A stretch of DNA of 64,000 nt from CAZGWE01 sp964529405 (GCA_964529405.1 CAZGWE010000002.1:1-64000), one strand, 5' to 3'; positions 1-8,940 are shown, numbered from the stretch's first letter. Notes: a model not told the origin generated them from the letters alone. Translations and numbers: made by a program.

Positions 1-358
1 CTGGTAGGAAGCGTTAGGCTTTAAGTCGGGGATGATGACGGTGTGGGCCTGGTTGCTATAAGGGTTTAGTTGCCAGCGGTAATACCAGCCAAACCGCATC
101 CTAAAGTAGTTGTGAAGTTTGTTTAACTGCGGCAGGGAGGTGCGGGTGGATTTCTGAACCGCCACCATCTTCCGGTCAAGTTCTTTGATTTTCTTCTCGG
201 TTTCTTTGAGCGTTTCTTCCTTTGTCTGAGTAATCTTAGCCAATTCCCGCTTGTCTTTTTCGATAAAGAAACTGGTCTTCTCGAGTTCCTTTTCTTTCTG
301 TTCTACTTCGATTTTGGTTTTTTTTCAATACTAAAACAGGGACAACAATTTCAGCCAT
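1..358 (-). CDS. Coiled-coil protein, 3' part beyond the window; frameshift in an A8 run
   Basis: The window edge cuts this gene. An ATG at 358 opens with MAEIVVPVLVLKK, but that frame leaves the main coding frame at a run of eight A residues (positions 318-325, seen as T on the plus strand). From there another frame is open to position 1. It encodes a Lys/Glu-rich segment of about 60 residues with coiled-coil character, then a more ordinary segment rich in Tyr, Trp and Pro. One A fewer would join the two parts. This may be an assembly error, a real frameshift, or a slippage site. An AGGAG lies 13 bases upstream of the ATG. The gene follows dnaJ on the same strand. I do not recognise the family. 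Confidence 0.5.
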
Positions 359-474
359 CTGTTTTTAGCACTCCTCACCTTTTGTGTGATCGATTTTCTC
401 ATCCCCTCCTTAGAGATCAGATTTTCGTCTTACTATTTATTCTTCGACTCCTCGGTGCTCCGAGAGTGGATAAG

Positions 475-1095
475 TTAGAACCAACGTCTTTTCTTTTGTT
501 CGCTTTCTTTGAGTTTCTGCCACAATTCTCTCTGTTCGCGGGATGGGTTTCGGGGAGTCTCGATGGTAACGGTTAGAATAAGATCGCCGCGTTGATTGCC
601 GCCATAGGTTCTGCCCCGTCTCGGGAAGCGGAAGGAGGCGCCGTCCTGTGTGCCGGGTGGAATGTCAAATTCCAGATTTTCGCCAGCCACATTGATCTGC
701 AATTTATCGCCTAAAACAGCTTGGGCCGGCGTGATTTTTATCTCTGCCTGGACCTGTGAAAAAGCTTGCCCGAAAAAATCGCCAAAGATATCTGAAAAAT
801 TACCGAAACCAAATCCCCCCCCGCCGAAATCCGAAAAGTCGAATCCTTCAAACCCTCCGCCCCTATTTGCTCCAGCAGAAAAATCAGTTCGTCCGAACTG
901 ATCGTACTGCCGGCGCTTTTCCGGATTAGACAGAATCTGATACGCCTCATTGACTTCTTTGAATTTTTCCTCGGCTTCCTTGCCGCCGCGGTCGGGATGG
1001 TATTTTAAAGCCAAACGCCGATAAGCTTTCTTGATTTCATCTGTTGAAGCGGATTTGGAAAGGCCAAGAATTTCGTAGTAATCTTTGTTGTTCAT
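475..1095 (-). CDS. dnaJ: DnaJ-type co-chaperone without zinc fingers
   Basis: Hsp40 co-chaperone that stimulates the ATPase of DnaK. The J domain covers about residues 4-70 with the HPD motif at 33-35. A Gly/Phe-rich linker follows (about 75-112), then a single C-terminal substrate-binding domain with the [10 protein letters not shown] and RGRTYGG stretches typical of CbpA/DnaJ. At 206 residues it is much shorter than classical DnaJ (about 375): the four CxxCxGxG zinc repeats and the dimerisation tail are absent. Its place in a grpE-dnaK-orf-dnaJ operon supports a role as the main DnaK partner rather than a secondary J protein. Confidence 0.92.
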   Translation of the reverse strand: MNNKDYYEILGLSKSASTDEIKKAYRRLALKYHPDRGGKEAEEKFKEVNEAYQILSNPEKRRQYDQFGRTDFSAGANRGGGFEGFDFSDFGGGGFGFGNFSDIFGDFFGQAFSQVQAEIKITPAQAVLGDKLQINVAGENLEFDIPPGTQDGASFRFPRRGRTYGGNQRGDLILTVTIETPRNPSREQRELWQKLKESEQKKRRWF

Positions 1096-1113
1096 TGTGG
1101 GGATAATAAGGGG

Positions 1114-1797
1114 CTACTCCTGATTGCCGGCAGTACTGCTTGCGTAGTCTTCGATAACTCGACCGGAATTGGCATCAATATTCTTGACCAACGTCTGGTC
1201 TTTGCTCTGGTACTGAACTGTCCACATCAGCCAGTTTTTGGGCGGAAGATGACTAAGCGTTAAAGTAAGGCCGGTTAAATTGTTCCCGGCTCGCCAATCT
1301 GCCCCGCCCGTCTTTTCGGCAATTTGAAAAGCAGTCACATAATTAAATTTCCACAGACCGGTATTCAAAACTTGCAGCATACCGAGATAGTCTTCTTTGG
1401 GGATCAAAGCGCGAAGATAATTGCCCGAAGACTGTGAAAAAGTTATAGCCCAATTGTTTTTATCGTCATTGGAAGCATAGATGTAACTGGTTGTACTGTT
1501 GCCCGGTTTGAGGTCGGCCGAAATTTTAATATCCAGCGCGGCCAGCTTGTTGGTTGAATTAGCCTGGAGAGCTTTAGTATTAGCTAAAGCATATTCCTCT
1601 TTGATTGCCGCATCGAAATCTGTCGGATCAACATTGGCCAGAGTTGTAATTTCTGGCTGCCCAACAGACTGGGCAGATTTTTGCCGGGCCTCACCGGCTT
1701 TTTCTTGCCGCCTTTTGTCGAGGTACGACCATGTAATTGAAATAACTAAGGCAACCAGAAAAATCCCCAGGAAGACCGGCCGTTTGAAAAAATCCAT
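1114..1797 (-). CDS. Membrane-anchored protein of unknown function in the chaperone operon
   Basis: The start is placed at the ATG at 1797, which has a strong AGGAGGGG seven bases upstream; an earlier in-frame start lacks such a site. The 227-residue product has one N-terminal transmembrane helix (about residues 6-23), a short charged stretch and a soluble domain presumably outside the membrane. I see no catalytic motif, and no Cys pair. It sits between dnaK and dnaJ, 18 bases before dnaJ, so it is co-transcribed with the chaperones, but a role in folding is only an inference from position. Confidence 0.7.
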   Translation of the reverse strand: MDFFKRPVFLGIFLVALVISITWSYLDKRRQEKAGEARQKSAQSVGQPEITTLANVDPTDFDAAIKEEYALANTKALQANSTNKLAALDIKISADLKPGNSTTSYIYASNDDKNNWAITFSQSSGNYLRALIPKEDYLGMLQVLNTGLWKFNYVTAFQIAEKTGGADWRAGNNLTGLTLTLSHLPPKNWLMWTVQYQSKDQTLVKNIDANSGRVIEDYASSTAGNQE

Positions 1798-1901
1798 TAA
1801 TCCCCTCCTTTGAACACAAATTGACGCAAACAATCCTTGCACCTTTATCATACAGAAATATGGTCAGGATGACAAGTTGTCCGGCAAGCGATCACGAGAG
1901 A

Positions 1902-3770
1902 TTACTCTTTCTTTTCTTCTTCGCCGTTCTTCGCTTCCTCGGCTTGTCCAGTTGGATTTTGCGAACCGGCTTGTTCATACATCTTGGCGCCAAGTTCAGA
2001 GAGGGATTTACTTAAGTTCTCCGTTTGAGTTTTGATTTCTTCCAGCCTGTCGCTGTCTTTGACTTGACGCAGAATTTTGATCTTGTCCTCGACATCGGAT
2101 TTTAAGTTGGAATCAGCTTTGTCGCCCAAGTCGGATAAGGTCTTTTCGGCCGTGTAGATTAAAGTATCGGCCTGGTTTTGAATTTCAACCAATTGACGTT
2201 TTTTCTTGTCCTCGTCGGCATGCTCTTCAGCTTCCTGCTGCATTCTCTTAATCTCTTCCTCCGACAGACCGGAGGTGCTGGTGATGGTGATTTTTTGTTC
2301 CTTGCCGGTTGCCCGATCTTTGGCGCCGACATGGACGATACCGTTGGCGTCAATATCGAATTTGACCTCGATTTGGGGAATACCGCGCGGAGCCGGCGGG
2401 ATGCCGTCGAGAGTAAAGCGGCCGAGAGTTTTGTTGTCGGCTGCCATCTCTCGTTCGCCCTGAAGGACGTGAATTTCAACCTGTGTTTGGTTATCCATAG
2501 CCGTTGAGAAAACTTGAGATTTGGAGGTTGGGATGGTGGTATTCTTCTCGATCAACTTTGTGCTGACTCCGCCCAAAGTTTCAATGCCGAGCGAGAGCGG
2601 GGTAACGTCGAGCAGGAGAAGATCCTTGACTTCACCGCCGAGAACGCCGCCCTGGATAGCTGCCCCGAGTGCCACTGCCTCATCCGGGTTGACTGAATGG
2701 TTCGGTTCTTTGCCAAAAAGCTTTTTAACCGCTTCTCGCACTGCCGGCATGCGGGTCTGTCCGCCGACGAGAATAACTTCATTGATGTCGGAAGTTTTAA
2801 GCCCGGCGTCTTTGAGGGCAACTTCGGATGGTTTTAAGCTTCTTTCAATCAGGTCGGATGTCAGGGCTTCAAATTTAGCCCGGCCGATAGTCATCTGCAA
2901 GTGCCTCGGTCCGCTGGCATCGGCGGTGATGAAAGGAAGGTTGATCTCGGTTTCGTTCGTGCTGGAAAGTTCAATTTTGGCTTTTTCGGCTGCTTCCTTG
3001 AGGCGTTGCAGGGCGGTGCGGTCATTTTTGAGATCAATGCCCTGATCCTTTTTGAATTCGTCAACGATGTAATCCATCAATTTGGCGTCAAAATCATCGC
3101 CGCCCAGATGGGTATCGCCGTTGGTTGATTTAACCTCGAAAACACCGTCGCCAAGCTCCATGATAGTAATGTCAAACGTGCCCCCGCCCAGGTCGTAAAC
3201 GGCAATGCATTCGCTTTTTTTCTTGTCGAGACCGTAAGCCAGAGCAGCCGCAGTCGGTTCATTGATGATTCTTTTGACATCCAGTCCGGCGATTTTGCCG
3301 GCATCCTTAGTTGCCTGGCGTTGCGAATCGTTGAAATAAGCCGGGACGGTAATGACGGCTTCGGTTACTTTGCCGCCCAGGTAAGTTTCAGCATCATTCT
3401 TAAGCTTTTGCAGAATAAAAGCCGACATTTCTTGGGGACTGTACTCCTTGCCGTTCATTTCAACGCGAATCGAGCCGTCTGAGGCCTTAGTTACCCTGTA
3501 AGGTACGCGCTTAATTTCAGCCTGGACTTCGGGGTCGTCAAATTTCCGGCCAATAAATCTTTTAATCGAATAGATCGTATTCTCCGGATTGGTAATAGCC
3601 TGGCGGCGGGCCAGGATGCCGACCAGCCGGTCGTCCTTTTTGGTTTCAGCTACAATAGATGGTGTTGTACGCGCGCCCTCGGTGCTTGGAACAATCTTAG
3701 CTTCCCCTCCCTCCATAACGGCGACGGCGGAGAAAGTTGTACCTAGATCAATGCCAATAATTTTAGCCAT
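1902..3770 (-). CDS. dnaK: Hsp70 chaperone DnaK
   Basis: ATP-dependent chaperone of 622 residues. The N-terminal [14 protein letters not shown] phosphate loop, the second phosphate motif ([12 protein letters not shown]), the adenosine motif ([12 protein letters not shown]) and the substrate-binding domain starting after the [14 protein letters not shown] linker are all present, followed by a helical lid and an acidic Lys/Glu tail. Length and motif order are normal for bacterial DnaK. Start ATG at 3770 with AGGAG eight bases upstream. The intergenic region before it carries a promoter with a perfect palindrome and competing leader hairpins (separate entries), which suggests its own control in addition to grpE read-through. 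Confidence 0.98.
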   Translation of the reverse strand: MAKIIGIDLGTTFSAVAVMEGGEAKIVPSTEGARTTPSIVAETKKDDRLVGILARRQAITNPENTIYSIKRFIGRKFDDPEVQAEIKRVPYRVTKASDGSIRVEMNGKEYSPQEMSAFILQKLKNDAETYLGGKVTEAVITVPAYFNDSQRQATKDAGKIAGLDVKRIINEPTAAALAYGLDKKKSECIAVYDLGGGTFDITIMELGDGVFEVKSTNGDTHLGGDDFDAKLMDYIVDEFKKDQGIDLKNDRTALQRLKEAAEKAKIELSSTNETEINLPFITADASGPRHLQMTIGRAKFEALTSDLIERSLKPSEVALKDAGLKTSDINEVILVGGQTRMPAVREAVKKLFGKEPNHSVNPDEAVALGAAIQGGVLGGEVKDLLLLDVTPLSLGIETLGGVSTKLIEKNTTIPTSKSQVFSTAMDNQTQVEIHVLQGEREMAADNKTLGRFTLDGIPPAPRGIPQIEVKFDIDANGIVHVGAKDRATGKEQKITITSTSGLSEEEIKRMQQEAEEHADEDKKKRQLVEIQNQADTLIYTAEKTLSDLGDKADSNLKSDVEDKIKILRQVKDSDRLEEIKTQTENLSKSLSELGAKMYEQAGSQNPTGQAEEAKNGEEEKKE

Positions 3771-3773
3771 TTT

Positions 3774-3812
3774 GGTCTCCTAATATAGGACCAATAGTCG
3801 TATGCGTCCTAT
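3774..3812 (-). promoter_or_regulatory. dnaK leader: two mutually exclusive hairpins, one covering the ribosome-binding site
   Basis: On the dnaK mRNA, ATAGGAC (3806-3812) can pair with GTCCTAT (3785-3791), leaving the ribosome-binding site free. The same GGTCCT segment (3787-3792) can instead pair with AGGAGACC (3774-3781), which contains the AGGAG, with a small bulge and a five-base loop. Only one pairing can form at a time. This is the layout of a translational switch or RNA thermometer. The pairing is visible in the sequence; the function is inferred. Confidence 0.45.
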
Positions 3813-3838
3813 CTGACTTATTTTTTGTTTATTAATAT

Positions 3839-3862
3839 AAATGTAAAGTATACTTTACATTT
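3839..3862. promoter_or_regulatory. 24-bp perfect palindrome in the dnaK promoter (operator candidate)
   Basis: AAATGTAAAGTA is followed at once by its exact reverse complement. On the minus strand a TTGACA starts just before it (3862-3867, overlapping by one base) and a TACATT lies 17 bases further on as a poor -10, so the palindrome fills the spacer. It is neither CIRCE (TTAGCACTC-N9-GAGTGCTAA) nor the HspR HAIR element, so the cognate regulator is unknown. Confidence 0.6.
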
Positions 3863-3898
3863 TGTCAACCCTTTATTTGTCTCGACAAAAAGCGAAAT

Positions 3899-4435
3899 TC
3901 AGCCCTTTTTCCTTTTTGAGACTTTGACTTTAGCTGGTCGGAGTACAAGGCCGTCAAAAGTATAGCCGGGAAAAATTTCCTCGATGATTTCGCCTTCCGG
4001 CCGGTCTGATTCGACTTGATCACAGGCCTCATGGAGTTGAGGGTCGAATTGTTGGCCGACACTTTCAATCTTTTCTAGGCCCTCGCTTGTTAGAACTGAT
4101 TCGAGTTGTTTTTCAACCTGTTTAATGCCCTGCGCCCAAGTATTATTTTCAAGTTCTTTAGGCAAATGTTTGGCGGCCAGAGCAAAATTATCAAGAACGG
4201 GCAGAATTGCTTCGATCAGATTGGCATTGGCCGTCTTGACCAAGCGGGCTCGATCCTGTTCAATTTGCTTTTTGTAATTAATAAAATCGGCCTGAGTCCG
4301 TTGCCAACCGGCCGTCAATTCGGCAATTTTTTCTTCAAGCGGCGATGTCTTGACGTCCGGATTATTATCACTTTCAACCTCTGCGCCCGTGCCGCCACAG
4401 TCTTTTTTAATTGTATCTTTTTCATCCTTGTCCAT
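3899..4435 (-). CDS. grpE: Nucleotide exchange factor GrpE
   Basis: Releases ADP from DnaK. The 178-residue protein has an acidic N-terminus, a long coiled-coil helix (about residues 30-90, including RTQADFINYKKQIEQDR), and a C-terminal beta domain ending near GYTFDGLVLRPAKVKVSK, the usual GrpE signature region. First gene of the grpE-dnaK-orf-dnaJ operon. Start ATG at 4435 with AGAGGA upstream. No hrcA is seen next to it, which fits the absence of a CIRCE element. Confidence 0.95.
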   Translation of the reverse strand: MDKDEKDTIKKDCGGTGAEVESDNNPDVKTSPLEEKIAELTAGWQRTQADFINYKKQIEQDRARLVKTANANLIEAILPVLDNFALAAKHLPKELENNTWAQGIKQVEKQLESVLTSEGLEKIESVGQQFDPQLHEACDQVESDRPEGEIIEEIFPGYTFDGLVLRPAKVKVSKRKKG

Positions 4436-4514
4436 TTTGTTTCCTCTTGTCTAATATACATCCCAGCTCATAATATTAAGCAAAAATTCCCCAAAAATCA
4501 ACCTTATTCCTGTC

Positions 4515-4530
4515 AACACGACACAGTGTT
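4515..4530. promoter_or_regulatory. Inverted repeat AACACGACACAGTGTT between grpE and the TrpR-like gene
   Basis: AACAC and GTGTT form perfect arms. The site lies in the divergent promoter region, just upstream of a TATAAT (4553-4558) that serves the plus-strand TrpR-like gene, about where its -35 would be. Related sequences occur at 5041, 6620, 34080 and, weakly, 39227. It is a candidate autoregulatory operator. Confidence 0.4.
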
Positions 4531-4588
4531 ATTCAAAAAAGACAAGTATTGCTATAATAAAAACAGCAAAAATAATTCAGGGAGGGAT

Positions 4589-5008
4589 ATGAGGAAGAGC
4601 TCTAATGCCACGAATAATCAGTTGCGCCGCGACCAATTTGATCTTTTTACCGAAGTGGTTTTGAAGATGGATACTAAACGCGATCTGGTCCTGTTTTTTA
4701 ATGGATTTCTGACGGAGAGCGAAAGAGCAATTGTCGAGCAAAGACTTGATATAATGAGAATGCTGGCAGCGGGCAAGGGTTACGGCGATATTCTCCAAAC
4801 GCTGGGTGTTTCAACCTCAACTATTATACGCGCCGCTAAATCACTTAAACGAAGCAACAGAAAGGTTAGGCAGGCTCTAATCAACTGGACACCTTTATCA
4901 ATAAAGAGAGAGACTGTTTCACAGCCGTCGTCGGGCGAATTAGGCAATTTTTTTCAAGCTACGAAACCCGGGGCAATCCGGAGGGTTCATAAATTTAAAA
5001 AGCCTTGA
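4589..5008 (+). CDS. TrpR-like (YerC family) DNA-binding regulator
   Basis: The start is the ATG at 4589, which has GGGAGGG just upstream and a TATAAT at 4553-4558; the same frame is open further upstream but without signals. The 139-residue product has a helical core (residues 15-60) with FFNGFLTESERAIVEQRL, typical of TrpR/YerC proteins, and a helix-turn-helix at about 65-84 (GYGDILQTLGVSTSTIIRAA). The basic C-terminal tail is unstructured. It probably represses genes in response to a small ligand or another signal; the ligand is not predictable. Transcribed divergently from grpE. Confidence 0.8.
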   Translation: MRKSSNATNNQLRRDQFDLFTEVVLKMDTKRDLVLFFNGFLTESERAIVEQRLDIMRMLAAGKGYGDILQTLGVSTSTIIRAAKSLKRSNRKVRQALINWTPLSIKRETVSQPSSGELGNFFQATKPGAIRRVHKFKKP

Positions 5009-5073
5009 TTATCGTTATCTGTAATAAGTTATTTAGTTTGGCACTGTGTCGTGATGTGGAGAATCAAGAAATT

Positions 5074-6615
5074 ATGATGGAGAGGGCCGAAAAAATAAGG
5101 CTGACGGTAAGCAAGAAGTTTTTTTGGTTTGCCCTCTTTTTTGTTGCCGGCATATTTGTTGCTTCGCCGGTAAAATTTAACTTTTCCGCCATTTGGTCTT
5201 ATTTACCGCTCTTCCTCTCAGTCTTTTTGTCTGCCATATTTCTGAATTTCTTGCTCAAGAACCGCTTTCTGGTTCTGGCCGGGTTTTGTCTGATGTTTTT
5301 CTTTTTGGGATATTTTTATCTGGCTTATTTTGAAAGTAAGACATTTTTTGATTGGCCGTATGAAAAAACAACCACCGTGACAGCTTCTGTTGCGGCCCGG
5401 CCGCAGAAAGAGGCCAATAAGCAAACATTATTGTTGAATGTGGCTAGCCTTTCTGTTGACGGAACTCGGCTGCCGGTTGGCCACCGGTTGCTTCTCGCCA
5501 AGGTTTCTTTATCAAAGCGCCTGGAATACGGCGACTTAATCGGGCTTGAGGGTAAAGTTTCTAAGCCGATGTCAAGCGAGGAATTTGACTATCAGCGCTA
5601 TCTTAAGAAATATCCCGTTTATGGCGTCATTAACCAATCCGATAATGTTAATCTGGCCAGCCATCCGAATAGCCCCGGTCCCGTTATATTGCGGTCGCTT
5701 TACAGTTTTTCAGCGGCGCTTGAAAACTCGCTTAATCAAACTTTACCCGAACCCCATGCCTCGCTGGCTGCCGGTATTATTTTGGGGCAGAAAAGGAGCT
5801 TGCCGCCAGCCTTTACGGATGATTTAAACAAAGTCGGTTTGTCGCATATAGTGGCCATTTCGGGCTTTAATATTACCATTATTTTCGTCCTATTGGGCGC
5901 CGTGCTCTCAGCCTATTGGCGTCCCAGAAGTGTTTTTTGGATTGGGACATTGATCGCCCTTGTTCTTGTTTTGTTGACCGGAATGCCGGCCAGTATCGTT
6001 AGGGCGGCTATCTTTTCGATTCTCTTGTTATATGGCCGGACGATCGGCCGTAAAGCCAGCCAGGCTAATTTGATGCTGTTGGCAGCGGTGGTGATGTTGC
6101 TGGCAAATCCATTTTTGCTCTATTATGATCTTGGTTTCCAACTTTCATTCTTGGCTTTTATCGGCTTGATTTATATTTCGCCGATTTTCAGGCACTACTT
6201 ATATCAATCAAAAAGCGGGTTTCTCCAAACCTGGTTGCTGACGCCGTTGGCGGAAACGCTTGGCGCACAGTTGGCAGTGGCTCCTTTGATCATGGCAATG
6301 TTTGGACGTTTATCTTTAATATCTCCACTGTCAAACATATTAACGCTTTGGGCGGTAGAGCTGGTTATGGCTTTTGCTTTTTCGACCGCCTTTCTGGGGC
6401 TGATTTCGCTCTGGTTAGCACAATTTTCGGCTTACTTGCTTTGGCCACTGCTCGAATATATTGTCAGAGTAGTAAAAACGCTTGGCGGTTTTCCTTATGC
6501 TTCGTTTGAAGTTGGCAAAGGCGCATGGATCGCTGAAGCATTCACCTACCTTGTGTTGATGGGATTGCTGAAACTTTTTTATTCGAAAAAGTATGTGAGA
6601 GAGATATTAATTTAA
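5074..6615 (+). CDS. comEC: ComEC membrane channel part (competence domain)
   Basis: Inner-membrane channel for uptake of single-stranded DNA in natural transformation. About 513 residues from the ATG at 5074 (GGAGA 11 bases upstream). N-terminal helices are followed by a soluble OB-like segment (DUF4131 region, ending near MSSEEFDYQRYLKKYPVYG), then the Competence domain with its hallmarks: LPEPHASLAAGIILGQK, LSHIVAISGFNITII and TGMPASIVRAAIFSILLL. Unlike the classical fused protein, it ends after the membrane domain; the metallo-beta-lactamase-like part is the next gene, 27 bases downstream. Confidence 0.93.
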   Translation: MMERAEKIRLTVSKKFFWFALFFVAGIFVASPVKFNFSAIWSYLPLFLSVFLSAIFLNFLLKNRFLVLAGFCLMFFFLGYFYLAYFESKTFFDWPYEKTTTVTASVAARPQKEANKQTLLLNVASLSVDGTRLPVGHRLLLAKVSLSKRLEYGDLIGLEGKVSKPMSSEEFDYQRYLKKYPVYGVINQSDNVNLASHPNSPGPVILRSLYSFSAALENSLNQTLPEPHASLAAGIILGQKRSLPPAFTDDLNKVGLSHIVAISGFNITIIFVLLGAVLSAYWRPRSVFWIGTLIALVLVLLTGMPASIVRAAIFSILLLYGRTIGRKASQANLMLLAAVVMLLANPFLLYYDLGFQLSFLAFIGLIYISPIFRHYLYQSKSGFLQTWLLTPLAETLGAQLAVAPLIMAMFGRLSLISPLSNILTLWAVELVMAFAFSTAFLGLISLWLAQFSAYLLWPLLEYIVRVVKTLGGFPYASFEVGKGAWIAEAFTYLVLMGLLKLFYSKKYVREILI

Positions 6616-6619
6616 AGTA

Positions 6620-6633
6620 ACACGATGTCGTGA
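6620..6633. promoter_or_regulatory. ACACGATGTCGTGA motif between the two comEC parts
   Basis: Near-palindromic 14-mer (ACACG / CGTGA arms) lying in the 27-base gap between the comEC channel gene and its nuclease-like partner. It matches the site upstream of the TrpR-like gene and the copy at 5041-5054 in front of comEC. It may be an operator or part of a dispersed repeat. Confidence 0.35.
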
Positions 6634-6642
6634 CGAGATGAA

Positions 6643-7521
6643 ATGAGGCGGAAAACCAAAGCAGTCTTAATTTGTTTAGCACTTTTGGCCACTTTTTTGT
6701 GGACGGAGGTGGCTAGAAGCCCGAAAGGAGATGACAGTGTCCATCTTTATTTTTTTGATGTGGGACAGGGGGATGCTGCTTTGATCCAAAAGGACGGCTA
6801 TCAAATTCTGGTTGACGGCGGGCCGGACGATAAAATTCTAACAGAGCTGGGGAAAGTGATGCCGTTATCCGATCACGAAATAGAAGTTATGATTTTGTCG
6901 CATCCTCATGCCGATCACTTGGCCGGTTTAAATCAGGTACTGGATCGCTATCAAATTAATAAAATTTACGCTTCCGGTGTTTCGCACACCGCTGACGGTT
7001 ATCTGGATTTTTTGCAAAAGATTAAAGATAAAAATATTGAGATGAAGATTCCAGCGATCGACGAAAGTATGACACCGTATGAAAATGGCAAATTGGAATT
7101 TCTTTGGCCGGGCGACCAGTATCAGGAGAAGACGATTGATAATTTGAATAATGCTTCGTTGGTTAACCGTTTCTGCTATTTTGAAAGGTGCAGTATGTTT
7201 GGCGGCGATATTGAAACTGATGAGCAAACCAGGATGTTCGACTATTATTCTAAGATCAACATTGACCCTTATCTTTATTTTAAATCCGATATCTTAAAAG
7301 CGCTCCATCACGGGTCGAATAACGGTAGCAATGGAAAACTCTTCGAGATAGTCGGGCCATCATACTTTGTCATATCTGCCGGCGCCGATAATAAATACGG
7401 TCATCCCCATAAATATACCTTGGATCTGGTAGAAAAATATCAAAGCAGGCTGTTGCGTACCGATCGGGATGGGACAGTCCAATTTAGATTGGGGAAAGAT
7501 GGCGTAGTCCAATCTTATTAG
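6643..7521 (+). CDS. ComEC-type metallo-beta-lactamase domain protein
   Basis: Separate version of the C-terminal domain of ComEC, expected to act outside the membrane on incoming DNA. It has 292 residues with an N-terminal signal-anchor (residues 5-22). The FFDVGQGDAALI motif opens the fold, and the metal-binding motif HPHADH is at residues 87-92. A later GGDIETDEQ and the ALHHGSNNGSN segment supply the remaining conserved positions. Its gene directly follows the comEC channel gene, which supports a shared role in DNA uptake. Confidence 0.9.
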   Translation: MRRKTKAVLICLALLATFLWTEVARSPKGDDSVHLYFFDVGQGDAALIQKDGYQILVDGGPDDKILTELGKVMPLSDHEIEVMILSHPHADHLAGLNQVLDRYQINKIYASGVSHTADGYLDFLQKIKDKNIEMKIPAIDESMTPYENGKLEFLWPGDQYQEKTIDNLNNASLVNRFCYFERCSMFGGDIETDEQTRMFDYYSKINIDPYLYFKSDILKALHHGSNNGSNGKLFEIVGPSYFVISAGADNKYGHPHKYTLDLVEKYQSRLLRTDRDGTVQFRLGKDGVVQSY

Positions 7522-7537
7522 GGATTGTTCTCAACTC

Positions 7538-7565
7538 TTGCCAAATGAGGCTGATTGAGTATAGA
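7538..7565 (+). promoter_or_regulatory. Promoter of yebC
   Basis: TTGCCA (7538-7543), a 16-base spacer and TATAGA (7560-7565) lie 31 bases before the yebC start. A strong AAGGAG follows. Confidence 0.5.
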
Positions 7566-7595
7566 ATATGATAGACCTAGAAGGAGCAATAACTT

Positions 7596-8321
7596 ATGTC
7601 AGGACACAGCAAGTGGGCGACAACTAAACGCAAAAAGGCAGCCATTGACGCTAAGCGCGCCAAAGTTTTTACCAAACTGGCTAATTTAATTACGATTGCG
7701 GCTCGCGAGGGTAAAAGCGGAGATCCGAATTTCAATCCATCGCTTCGAATGGCAGTTGACAACGCCAAAACCGTTAGCATGCCAAAAGACAATATAGATA
7801 GGGCCGTCCAGCGCGGTGTCGGCGGCGACGGTGCCGCCAAGATTGAAGAGGTTGTCTATGAGGCTTATGGCCCGGCCGGAGCGGCAATGCTCATTGAAGC
7901 GCTGACCGATAACCGCAACAGAACCATCTCCCGGATAAAAGCAGCCCTGAATAAATTCGGCGGATCCCTGGCTACGACAGGTAGCGTTATGTTTCAGTTC
8001 AAAAAAGTCGGCCAAATTATTATTGACCAAAAAAAGAATAATTTATCTGATGAAACGCTTGAGGAAGCCATTATTAATTCGGGCGCGGATGATTTTGACA
8101 AAGATGAAAATTCGTATTTGGTAACGACGGCCTTTTCTGATCTGGTCCAAGTCAAGAAAGAACTTGAGGGGAAGAACATCAGCATTGACTCTTCGGAAAT
8201 TTCCTACATTGCTGCCAATCAGGTTGATTTGGCTGAGAATAAAATCGAATCCATTACCCGTCTCGTTGACGCGTTGGAGGAACTGGAGGATGTAAGTACG
8301 GTTTACACCAATCTGGCCTGA
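7596..8321 (+). CDS. yebC: YebC/PmpR family protein
   Basis: YebC-family protein of 241 residues, a normal length. It opens with MSGHSKWATTKRKKAAIDAKRAK, the family signature, and contains the GGDGA and YEAYGPAGAAMLIEALTDNRNR segments. Members have been described as transcriptional regulators and, more recently, as factors helping ribosomes through difficult proline stretches. As in many bacteria it is followed by ruvC, 36 bases downstream. The start has AAGGAG ten bases upstream. Confidence 0.96.
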   Translation: MSGHSKWATTKRKKAAIDAKRAKVFTKLANLITIAAREGKSGDPNFNPSLRMAVDNAKTVSMPKDNIDRAVQRGVGGDGAAKIEEVVYEAYGPAGAAMLIEALTDNRNRTISRIKAALNKFGGSLATTGSVMFQFKKVGQIIIDQKKNNLSDETLEEAIINSGADDFDKDENSYLVTTAFSDLVQVKKELEGKNISIDSSEISYIAANQVDLAENKIESITRLVDALEELEDVSTVYTNLA

Positions 8322-8357
8322 GATGATTTCAAATTAAAATTGTTCCTTGGAGGGTTT

Positions 8358-8849
8358 GTGGATAAGGCAACGAAGATATTGGGCATTGATCCAGGTACTA
8401 ATCTGATGGGCTGGGGTTTGGTTGAGAAGAACGGATACGGGGTCGGCGCGCTTAGTTACGGCTGTATAAAGACCGAAAGCAGCTTGCCAATGAATGAAAG
8501 GCTGTTGATCATTTTCGAGCAACTCTGTAGTATTATAGAGAGAGAAAAGCCGGACGAAGCAGCGATCGAAGAGTTATTCTTTTTTAAGAATCAAAAAACC
8601 GTCATGAGCGTGGCTCAAGCAAGAGGAGCCGCCGTTATTGCTGCTAAGAAAAACAATATTCCGGTCTTCGAATATACCCCGCTGCAAGTTAAGCAGGCCA
8701 TAACGGGGTATGGCAGGGCGGAGAAAAAGCAGATGCAGGAGATGGTTCGTCTGACTTGCAGATTAAAAGAATGTCCAAGGCCCGACGATGCAGCCGATGC
8801 ATTGGCGGTGGCAATCTGCCATGCCCAAACAAGTCGAAGACTCGTTTAG
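8358..8849 (+). CDS. ruvC: Holliday junction resolvase RuvC
   Basis: Endonuclease that cuts Holliday junctions. The GTG at 8358 is chosen because TTGGAGGG lies just upstream; the 163-residue product then has normal RuvC length. The catalytic acidic residues are visible: Asp11 in ILGIDPGT, Glu in AAIEELFFFKNQ, and the Asp pair in RPDDAADALAVA. The functional partners ruvA (19066) and ruvB (26046) lie elsewhere in the window, so the set is complete but dispersed. Confidence 0.96.
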   Translation: MDKATKILGIDPGTNLMGWGLVEKNGYGVGALSYGCIKTESSLPMNERLLIIFEQLCSIIEREKPDEAAIEELFFFKNQKTVMSVAQARGAAVIAAKKNNIPVFEYTPLQVKQAITGYGRAEKKQMQEMVRLTCRLKECPRPDDAADALAVAICHAQTSRRLV

Positions 8850-8940
8850 CAACTATAATACCAAAACGCCTGATAATCGAAGTTTAAATATTATTTGGTC
8901 ATTGTAACTGTTATTGGAATTTTCCGCCAAAGGAGGTCTT

